NCBI GenBank assembly: GCA_048886645.1
Contig: JBHLKN010000024.1
Span: forward strand, 1-22,098
Direction: 5' to 3'
DNA from: Wukongarchaeum sp048886645
GTDB lineage: Archaea > Asgardarchaeota > Wukongarchaeia > Wukongarchaeales > Wukongarchaeaceae
Length of the DNA stretch: 22,098 bases
Part shown: positions 1 through 4,902 of the stretch, piece by piece
Position numbering within the stretch: position 1 is the stretch's first letter
How the letters are laid out: each line of letters starts with the position of its first letter
Position numbers and translations under genes: made by a program
The notes under the pieces: model-generated
Database searches by the model: none
What the model was told of the DNA's origin: nothing
Seen by the model: the letters and a program-made list of their open reading frames with translations, nothing else

Positions 1-49
1 AACATCTTTTCCTCTTGTTGTTTGTTTGGATATAGTCTAAATTTGTAGG

Positions 50-172
50 TTACTTGCACTTTTCAATCAACCTTTTTATTACGTCTTCATAGGGTTCTCT
101 GGGATGAACTTTTAACCTATCAAGTTTTGCTTTTGTTTCTTTAGATATTTGTATGGTAGTCTTCTCTCTCAT
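50..172 (-). CDS. Small ribbon-helix-helix-like protein (antitoxin type), 40 aa
   Basis: An ATG-started frame of 40 codons ending in TAA. The product opens MREKTTIQISKETKAKLDRL: a short beta-strand-like segment (TTIQIS) followed by two helices, ending with PREPYEDVIKRLIEK. This is the usual layout of small archaeal ribbon-helix-helix proteins, many of which are antitoxins or self-repressing regulators that bind DNA as dimers. The start is preceded by a TATA-like stretch about 25 nt upstream, suggesting a leaderless mRNA, and by three phased repeats. Downstream on the same strand, an AGAGG motif precedes an ATG at positions 5-3, so a second gene, possibly a toxin partner, may begin at the window edge. 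The family call rests on pattern only. The antitoxin role is inference. Confidence 0.7.
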   Translation of the reverse strand: MREKTTIQISKETKAKLDRLKVHPREPYEDVIKRLIEKCK

Positions 173-174
173 AG

Positions 175-200
175 CTATAACTTACTATAACTCGCTATAA
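175..200 (-). promoter_or_regulatory. Three phased TTATAG repeats over the promoter of the RHH-like gene
   Basis: CTATAA on the plus strand (TTATAG on the minus) occurs at 175-180, 185-190 and 195-200, exactly 10 bp apart, so all copies face the same side of the helix. The most upstream copy lies inside the likely TATA box and the last abuts the start codon at 172. Ribbon-helix-helix proteins commonly bind tandem repeats with such spacing, so self-repression is a reasonable inference. Confidence 0.5.
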
Positions 201-261
201 ATATTTTACTATTTGACTTTCATCCTCCCCGCTTTCACAAGAGAACTTCCCACCGATATAG

Positions 262-2244
262 TTAAATTTCATATGTTTTTTTCTCCTCTCTAATAGTGCT
301 TCTTGTTTTAACACCTACCCCCCTATCAAAACTTAACAACTCATCAGCTGAAAGAAGCGACGTACCAACGCCTACTAAACGATCACTTTTATCAACAATT
401 AAAACTTCCTCCTTTGGGCGTATCTCAGGATCACAATCCTCAACAAATTTCGCAAAAACAGAACGACCGGTCTTTATAAAAGAAATTACCTCCTCATCAC
501 CCACAAAAACACGGCTCCTTGGATAATCTAGAACATTTTTCAACAATTCAGCACAATAAATAGAAGGAATAAAGAGCCCATCCATCCTTAAAATCCCTAA
601 AAGAGTTTCTTCATCATAAACCTCCCTAATCTTACCAGTACGCTTACTCAACCTAACAAAAACATCCTCCCTCAAAATATCACCAGCAGGATAACCAAAC
701 TGAAAATTCAACAAACCCTTAAGATCCAACAAATAATCCCACACAGGATTCCCCTCTTTCTTTCCCTCATCTTCTGGGCTTAAAGATTTAGCAAATTCCC
801 TAACACTTGAAACATCATGAAGTATCTTGATCTCATCATAATAACTACCAAAACGATCTAAAAACTCTCCAAACTGCACCTCCATCTCCTTATAAATCAA
901 AACATCGTTTCGCACAAAAACATTCTGAGAAACAGGATAAACATTCTCAAGTTCCAAAGGAACGCAAACAAAAGGAGTCATAACAGCAAAATGAATATCT
1001 TTAGTATTCCGAACATTATAAAATTTTGAAAAAGGCTTAGACTCAGAATAAGGAAGAACAACCAAAGATCTGCCCTTTTCTGGCCTATAATTTCCATAAA
1101 AACGACGCCTAAAAGAACTAACTTCAGTCCTCAAAAAAGACTCCGGCCCAGAATAAAAAAAAGCGCTCTTCTTAGTTACAGGATCAAAACGTTCCACCTC
1201 AGGATACTGCTCAAAAACATTAAAAGCCTCTAACAAACGAGGATGCGACCTAGCGCGCTCCTGCACCAACTCCCACAACCAACCCCCACGAATAGCCTGA
1301 CGAACAAGCCTTAACTCCTCGAAACTAACATAAAGATTATGCCGAGCCAAAAACCGCTCACGCTCATCCTTATCAAAACGTCTAACCTCCTCAGGAGTAC
1401 TACCAACACAAAGAGGACAAGAACAAGGAAACTCATCCAACTCCGCCAAATCATACGTCCCATGAACACTCATATATCTACCCTTTTGAGCATAAAGAGC
1501 ATAGGCAGCAGAATCAAAAAAATCACAACCAACAGCAACAGCCAAAGAAAAAAAGGAAGGTAACCCAATACCAAAACCATGCAAAGGCCTATTAAAAGGC
1601 AAACTAAACCTCGCAGACAACAACTGCTCACAAACCACGCCAAACTCATAAGCCTCAAGACGCGTCACCAAAGAACCTACACAATAAACATCAAAACCTA
1701 AACCTCCTACCTTTTCAGCACAGTAAGAAACAAGATCAGGATAAGCACCACCCTGAACAGGGCAAGCCCAAAAAATCTTAGAATCACCGGTTAATCCCTT
1801 ACACTCCTTAGCTCTCTCGATCGTATCAAAAACAGTTCTCTTAGCCTCTACATAACCCACATCTCCCGTAGGAACATCCAAAAAAATCCCAACATCAGGC
1901 TTAATCTTCTCCTGGAACAAAACAATTTCCCTATTATCAACCTCCAACTCCTTCCCCCTCATCGCTTGATAAGCACCACTATCAGTAAAAACAACCCCCC
2001 CAAAATCCAAAAACTCATGAATACCTTCACTCTCCACCCTCTCCCTCAAATCATTACTCCTCCAAATAATATAAGCATTAGTAATCAAAACCTCGGCCCC
2101 AAAATCCCTCTCCAACTCCTGCGGGGAAACAATCAAACGATTAGGGTTAATAACAGGCATCAAAGCAGGAGTCCTAACAACCTTTCCATTAACCTCAAAC
2201 CTACCAATCCTACCGCCAACATCTTTTCGAACAACCTCAAACAC
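262..2244 (-). CDS. tgtA: Archaeosine tRNA-guanine transglycosylase with C-terminal PUA domain (660 aa)
   Basis: The enzyme swaps guanine-15 in the D-loop of archaeal tRNAs for preQ0, the first step of archaeosine formation. Numbering from the chosen GTG, FTDSGAYQ (Asp88) matches the base-binding aspartate and GCDFFDSAAY (Asp244) the catalytic nucleophile. CSCPLC plus a later His (Cys274, Cys276, Cys279, His302) is the zinc site. The C-terminus reads like a PUA RNA-binding domain (KEEVLIVDKSDRLVGVG). The frame stays open to an ATG at 2322, but that would add 26 hydrophobic residues not seen in the family. Homologues begin near FEV-RKD-GGRIGR, so the GTG at 2244 is preferred, although no convincing Shine-Dalgarno precedes it. 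The coding strand is unusually G/T-rich, unlike the minus-strand genes further right. Confidence 0.93.
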   Translation of the reverse strand: MFEVVRKDVGGRIGRFEVNGKVVRTPALMPVINPNRLIVSPQELERDFGAEVLITNAYIIWRSNDLRERVESEGIHEFLDFGGVVFTDSGAYQAMRGKELEVDNREIVLFQEKIKPDVGIFLDVPTGDVGYVEAKRTVFDTIERAKECKGLTGDSKIFWACPVQGGAYPDLVSYCAEKVGGLGFDVYCVGSLVTRLEAYEFGVVCEQLLSARFSLPFNRPLHGFGIGLPSFFSLAVAVGCDFFDSAAYALYAQKGRYMSVHGTYDLAELDEFPCSCPLCVGSTPEEVRRFDKDERERFLARHNLYVSFEELRLVRQAIRGGWLWELVQERARSHPRLLEAFNVFEQYPEVERFDPVTKKSAFFYSGPESFLRTEVSSFRRRFYGNYRPEKGRSLVVLPYSESKPFSKFYNVRNTKDIHFAVMTPFVCVPLELENVYPVSQNVFVRNDVLIYKEMEVQFGEFLDRFGSYYDEIKILHDVSSVREFAKSLSPEDEGKKEGNPVWDYLLDLKGLLNFQFGYPAGDILREDVFVRLSKRTGKIREVYDEETLLGILRMDGLFIPSIYCAELLKNVLDYPRSRVFVGDEEVISFIKTGRSVFAKFVEDCDPEIRPKEEVLIVDKSDRLVGVGTSLLSADELLSFDRGVGVKTRSTIREEKKTYEI

Positions 2245-2369
2245 ACACAAAACCAAAAACCCCCCAAAAAAAACAGAAGAAATAACCCGTCTGAAAAATA
2301 CGCAAAAAACCCAAATAAACATATCCTAAAAAAACAAAACAGGAAAAGAAAGTATGCAGAAAAGAACCG

Positions 2370-2389
2370 CTTACTCATCTTACCAATAT
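2370..2389 (-). repeat. Origin-associated 19-nt repeat, inverted outlying copy
   Basis: On the minus strand this reads ATATTGGTAAGATGAGTAAG, 17 of 19 positions matching the copies at 2622 and 2777. It lies between tgtA and the tRNA in the opposite orientation to the others. Confidence 0.55.
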
Positions 2390-2407
2390 TAAACAAAGTT
2401 TAAACTT

Positions 2408-2414
2408 AAAAAAA
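2408..2414 (-). terminator. T-run terminator after tRNA-Ser
   Basis: Three bases past the tRNA discriminator, the minus strand has seven consecutive T, the usual archaeal intrinsic stop signal. There is no separate hairpin beyond the tRNA acceptor itself. Confidence 0.5.
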
Positions 2415-2416
2415 GG

Positions 2417-2550
2417 CGCCGGGGGTGGGATTTGAACCCACGCGACGCAAAGCGTCACCAGCTCTCCAAGCTGGCGCCGTCTACGAGAACCAGAAAAACC
2501 AATAAAAGTGAATGAGAAAACCAGTGTTCTAACCGCTTGGCTACCCCGGC
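2417..2550 (-). tRNA. tRNA-Ser (anticodon GGA), interrupted in the D-arm
   Basis: Read on the minus strand. The acceptor GCCGGGG (2550-2544) pairs perfectly with CCCCGGC (2424-2418), followed by discriminator G, as expected for archaeal serine tRNA. The T-arm is GTGGG-TTCAAAT-CCCAC. The anticodon arm is CCAGC-TTGGAGA-GCTGG with anticodon GGA at 2467-2465. The long variable arm GACGC-TTT-GCGTC is typical of class II tRNA-Ser. The 5' part gives D-stem strand GCC and loop AAGCGGTTAGA, but the matching GGC (2478-2476) comes only after about 48 extra nucleotides. Without them the tRNA is about 86 nt, normal for serine. A full CCA tail is not encoded. TTATAAAG at 2603-2596 on the minus strand is the likely TATA box. 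Confidence 0.93.
2480..2527 (-). other. Putative non-canonical intron in the D-loop of tRNA-Ser(GGA)
   Basis: About 48 AT-rich nucleotides separate the D-loop (ending GGTTAGA) from the D-stem 3' strand (CGGC). TAGA occurs at both edges, so the exact ends can slide by up to four bases. AGAAC (2530-2526) can pair with GTTCT (2490-2486), bringing both junctions together as in the helix of a bulge-helix-bulge substrate of the tRNA splicing endonuclease. I could not draw a canonical 3-4-3 bulge-helix-bulge that also keeps the two D-loop guanines. A relaxed motif is the best I can offer. Archaeal tRNA introns away from 37/38 are known, so the class is established. The boundaries are inferred. Confidence 0.72.
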
Positions 2551-2595
2551 TAATTCTATCAATTGTTGGCTCTGAGATTGTAATAATCTCTTTTC

Positions 2596-2603
2596 CTTTA
2601 TAA
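2596..2603 (-). promoter_or_regulatory. TATA box of tRNA-Ser
   Basis: The minus strand reads TTATAAAG, preceded by a purine-poor stretch and followed about 45 nt later by the tRNA 5' end. That would leave a short leader for RNase P to remove. Confidence 0.4.
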
Positions 2604-2621
2604 GGTCAGCGACATTATATG

Positions 2622-2640
2622 ATATCGGTAAGATAAGTAT
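2622..2640 (+). repeat. Origin-associated 19-nt repeat, copy 1
   Basis: Reads ATATCGGTAAGATAAGTAT, one mismatch from the copy at 2777. It lies left of the inverted ORB. Confidence 0.7.
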
Positions 2641-2667
2641 TTATTATTTTGAACCCAGTTCTTTACT

Positions 2668-2692
2668 GAACCCCTTTATTTCCACTGGAAAG
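2668..2692 (-). promoter_or_regulatory. ORB-like element 1 (Orc1/Cdc6 site), inverted
   Basis: The minus strand from 2691 reads TTTCCAGTGGAAATAAAGGG followed by GTTC. The dyad TTTCC-AGT-GGAAA is perfect, and a GGGG string follows at the spacing expected of an archaeal origin recognition box. It is the best match of the three and points away from the AT-rich core. Confidence 0.7.
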
Positions 2693-2810
2693 ATTGGTAT
2701 TTAGTGTTAATAGAATAAGTTTGATTGTTTCTTTAATTAATTAAATATTTATTTTTTTTGTATTATATTATTTTATATATTGGTAAGATAAGTATAGTTA
2801 TAACATATAT
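2693..2810. other. AT-rich core between inverted ORBs (possible duplex unwinding element)
   Basis: About 118 bases with very few G or C, including TTTAATTAATTAAATATTTA and a run of eight T. It is bracketed by ORB element 1 on the minus strand and ORB element 2 on the plus strand, where origin melting is expected. No coding frame is convincing here. Confidence 0.5.
2777..2795 (+). repeat. Origin-associated 19-nt repeat, copy 2
   Basis: Reads ATATTGGTAAGATAAGTAT. It ends 15 nt before ORB element 2 and starts 155 bp after copy 1. Confidence 0.7.
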
Positions 2811-2834
2811 TTTCCACATGAAATAGGGGGGTGT
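2811..2834 (+). promoter_or_regulatory. ORB-like element 2
   Basis: The plus strand reads TTTCCACATGAAATAGGGGG then GTGT. The dyad half TTTCCA is exact, the second half is GAAA, and the string of six G followed by TGT is a strong G-string element, as in archaeal origin boxes. Confidence 0.65.
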
Positions 2835-2936
2835 ATCTGTTTTTCATAGAGTGTATATTAGTTTTAAGATATAATCCAATAGTGTTTTTTTTCATAGGAA
2901 ATTTAGTAATAACTATAGGTTTTACTGTATCTAAAT

Positions 2937-2955
2937 ATATTGGTAAGATAATAAT
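2937..2955 (+). repeat. Origin-associated 19-nt repeat, copy 3
   Basis: Reads ATATTGGTAAGATAATAAT, diverging from copy 2 only in the last few bases. It starts 160 bp after copy 2 and again ends about 15 nt before an ORB element. Confidence 0.65.
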
Positions 2956-2969
2956 ATAGTAGTATAAAT

Positions 2970-2991
2970 TTTCCACAGGAAATACAGGTGT
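2970..2991 (+). promoter_or_regulatory. ORB-like element 3 (mini-ORB)
   Basis: Reads TTTCCACAGGAAATACAGGT then GT. The dyad TTTCC-ACA-GGAAA is perfect, but the G-string is weak (CAGGTGT), so this resembles a mini-ORB in the same orientation as element 2. A more degenerate relative without a G-string (TTTCATAGGAAAT) begins at about 2890. Confidence 0.55.
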
Positions 2992-3032
2992 TGAAATAAC
3001 ACTAATTCTACAAAATATAATTTGTGATTTGT

Positions 3033-3380
3033 TTAGCGCTTTTCTTCTCTTTGAGCCATTTCTTCAAGAATTTTTACAGATATTGATTTTCTTTTCTTTT
3101 TAACCATTTTATTTATATAATCTTTCAGGTTTATTTCGCTAAAACTTTCTTTAAGCTTCTTTTCTAAGGCTCCCGTTTTTGATTGTAATATTTTTTCTTT
3201 TTCCAAGGTTTCTACTGCTTCTGTAATAGTTTTTCCTAAATATTTCCAATAATATTTAGGTTTCCCATTTAATCTTCCTTGATATTTCACATACCATAAG
3301 AAAGGCCCATGGAGTTCTCCTTTTTGGGCGCATTTGCAATTTTCTTTACCACATTTTTGAAATTTTGCGATTATTGGCAT
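3033..3380 (-). CDS. Small Cys-motif protein, DUF6788-like, 115 aa
   Basis: The N-terminal half carries KCGKENCKC (about residues 9-17), then GELHGPFLWYVKYQGRLNGK and a lysine/tyrosine-rich strand (KYYWKYLGKT). This pattern, a CGxxxCxC knuckle followed by HGP and aromatic strands, recalls a widespread short family of unknown function (DUF6788, from memory, unchecked). The C-terminal half is a charged helix likely to form a coiled coil (EKEKILQSKTGALEKKLKE), with a very basic KKKRKS patch. The cysteines may bind zinc and the basic tail nucleic acid, but no function is established. It starts with ATG and lies alone beside the candidate origin. A preceding minus-strand frame without a start overlaps its first codons and may be the end of a broken upstream gene. 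Confidence 0.7.
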   Translation of the reverse strand: MPIIAKFQKCGKENCKCAQKGELHGPFLWYVKYQGRLNGKPKYYWKYLGKTITEAVETLEKEKILQSKTGALEKKLKESFSEINLKDYINKMVKKKRKSISVKILEEMAQREEKR

Positions 3381-3594
3381 TTATTTCGCCATAACCTTTC
3401 TACTTTTGAATTATGCTTTTCTAATCTTTTCTTTAATACTTTTTTAAAGTGCTGCTCAACTTTATCATGATATAAAAGGGTTGTGAATTTCTATTTTGGT
3501 ATTACTTGTTTACAGATATTTCACATGTGAAGTCCTTTTTTTTGTTTATTTTTTTTGGTTATTTTTTGTTTTTCCTATGGTTTTCTTGTTTTTT

Positions 3595-3694
3595 NNNNNN
3601 NNNNNNNNNNNNNNNNNNNNNNNNNNNNNNNNNNNNNNNNNNNNNNNNNNNNNNNNNNNNNNNNNNNNNNNNNNNNNNNNNNNNNNNNNNNNNN
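3595..3694. other. Assembly gap (100 N)
   Basis: Exactly 100 undetermined bases, the conventional filler for a scaffold join of unknown size. Any gene here, including one ending at the terminator near 3960, is invisible, and the true distance between flanks may be much larger. Confidence 0.99.
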
Positions 3695-3939
3695 CGTTTA
3701 AATTATGTTAAACCCCTGTAGATTCTTTATTATTTAGTACGGGGTTGTTACTTATCTTCTTTTTTGATAAATTTTACCAATATGTTTTTGCACAGTTATT
3801 ATAGGCCTTTTTAACGCTTTTAATACTAATAATATTAATATTTATTCTATAGGCTTTTTTAGTTTTTTTACTGTGTCAGGCGTTAGTTTATTGTGACTTA
3901 TGTAAACTGATACATTTTAAAATTGTAAAAACTTTTAAT

Positions 3940-3984
3940 AATTCCTTTTTCTAGCTTCCTTCCTTATAAAAAGGAATTTTTTTG
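3940..3984 (+). terminator. Hairpin plus T-run, terminator-like
   Basis: AATTCCTTTTT (3940-3950) is the exact complement of AAAAAGGAATT (3968-3978), giving an 11-bp stem with a 17-nt loop, followed directly by five T. It would end a plus-strand transcript entering from the gap, yet no plus-strand gene is visible before it. The AT-rich context makes chance a real possibility. Confidence 0.4.
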
Positions 3985-4213
3985 TGAAAAGCTTTATAAT
4001 AGAAAATTAATTAATAAATGCTATTTGGAGAATATTTTAAAATGATATCTAAGAATATATTTACATACGATTAGTAGGTTAAAAGTTTTTAAATAATTTT
4101 TTTAAATAATTATGAGTGTAATACAAAGTAATATAAAACTATAAAAGTGGTTGATGTTAATCACTCATTGTCTTTTGAATAGTGACTCTTTCTTTGTTTA
4201 TTGGTGACTTCCC

Positions 4214-4735
4214 TTGAAAAAGGAAAAATCGGATCATATTAAGATTGAGGTTAAGACAGAAGATGGGGAGGAGATAACTTTAATTGTTAAGGGGAAGTCT
4301 ACTTTGAAAAAGATTAATTTCGACGATTTTCTTACCAAAGTTTTGGAATCTTCAGGATCTAAAGATAAAACTGATTTAGAGGAAGAAATTTCTGAGGGTT
4401 CTACTCCTTCTCCTGTTGGGTCTAAGCAGGATCTTGAGGGTGAGAAGTTTTCTCCTGTAACCCTTAGTATGATGGATCGGGTTCGTATTTTGACGCGGAA
4501 TAGTTTTGGGACCCGGGGTTGGTTTACTAGTTCTGATTTAATCGAGGTATATAGACTATATTTTAAGGAGGATCTTAAGCCAACTACTGCTGCAACTTAT
4601 TTGAGAAGAATGTGTGAGGAAGGTCTTTTAGAGTATGAACGTGACCCTGGAGGTTTGAGGAAGAAGTATCGTTTGACTAATGAAGCTTTGTTAAGGATTC
4701 CTGAAGTTGATTTGGAATCATTCCTTCATTTTTAG
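4214..4735 (+). CDS. Winged-helix DNA-binding protein of unknown role, 173 aa
   Basis: A TTG start is chosen because GGTGA lies 6 nt upstream and no ATG fits. Residues 1-45 are charged with a beta-like stretch (IKIEVKTEDGEEITLIVKGK). Residues 45-80 are acidic, Ser/Pro-rich and probably a flexible linker. From about residue 80 to the end is a winged helix: VRILTRNSFGTRGWFTSSDL, then the recognition-helix region TTAATYLRRMCEEGLLEYER, then a basic wing GGLRKKYRLT. This resembles archaeal transcription-factor winged helices, but I recognise no named family. It is the first complete gene to the right of the candidate origin and precedes hypF on the same strand by 167 nt. Whether it acts on transcription or on the origin cannot be told from sequence. 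Confidence 0.78.
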   Translation: MKKEKSDHIKIEVKTEDGEEITLIVKGKSTLKKINFDDFLTKVLESSGSKDKTDLEEEISEGSTPSPVGSKQDLEGEKFSPVTLSMMDRVRILTRNSFGTRGWFTSSDLIEVYRLYFKEDLKPTTAATYLRRMCEEGLLEYERDPGGLRKKYRLTNEALLRIPEVDLESFLHF

Positions 4736-4902
4736 CATACGTTTTTCGTTTGGAAACGCTTTTATTTGTTTTTTGTGTTTTTCTTTTTTACTGAATAGCC
4801 GCATTTCTTTTATTTGTATTGGGTTTTTATTTTTTTATTTATTTGTTTTTTATATTAGTAAGTGTTTTTCTTTTTTGTTTATTTTGTTTAGGTGTTTATG
4901 TT

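Larger units (their letters stand above)
2620..2995. other. Candidate chromosomal replication origin (oriC-like) with ORB elements
   Basis: This gene-free stretch holds three matches to the archaeal origin recognition box, the Orc1/Cdc6 site made of a TTCCA-TGGAA-like dyad followed by a G-string. One on the minus strand (2668-2692) faces two on the plus strand (2811-2834 and 2970-2991). Between the first two lie roughly 118 bases that are almost all A and T (2693-2810), a plausible unwinding element. Three direct copies of a 19-nt repeat are interspersed, and the strand composition switches across this region. Inverted ORBs flanking an AT-rich core is the known layout of archaeal origins. No orc1/cdc6 gene is seen next to it, though the 100-N gap is about 600 bp away. 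It could also be a secondary or relict origin. Confidence 0.7.
3381..4213. other. Gene-poor region with assembly gap
   Basis: No convincing gene is seen in the 833 bases, of which 100 are unknown. The sequence is extremely T-rich on the plus strand before the gap. Visible items are a perfect 12-bp palindrome TTCACATGTGAA at 3520-3531, a terminator-like hairpin at 3940-3984, a split and degraded relative of the 19-nt repeat at 3749-3783, and TATA-like sequence near 4130-4147 that may drive the next gene. Confidence 0.6.

Noticed and set aside
2245..2322. An N-terminal extension of TgtA from an upstream ATG, looking like a signal or membrane segment.
   Set aside because: It is a low-complexity hydrophobic read-through of T-rich DNA absent from the family. 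A GTG at 2244 coincides with the conserved N-terminus.
2773..2976. A 67-codon minus-strand frame in the AT-rich region.
   Set aside because: Its codons are built from the origin repeats (repeated FHVEN and YTYLTNI-like pieces); no start context or homology pattern.
2622..2991. A CRISPR-like array from the repeated motifs.
   Set aside because: Repeats are 19 nt, imperfect, only three or four copies, spaced about 155-160 bp, and one is inverted. Spacers are not uniform and no cas genes are present.
3374..3487. A minus-strand frame of about 38 codons ending just after the start of the Cys-motif gene.
   Set aside because: It has no start codon and is bounded upstream by a stop. It may be a remnant gene end, but evidence is too thin to list as a gene.
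4012..4075. A short plus-strand frame starting ATGCTATTTGG in the gene-poor region.
   Set aside because: Only 18 codons, AT-rich, with no ribosome binding site or recognisable pattern.
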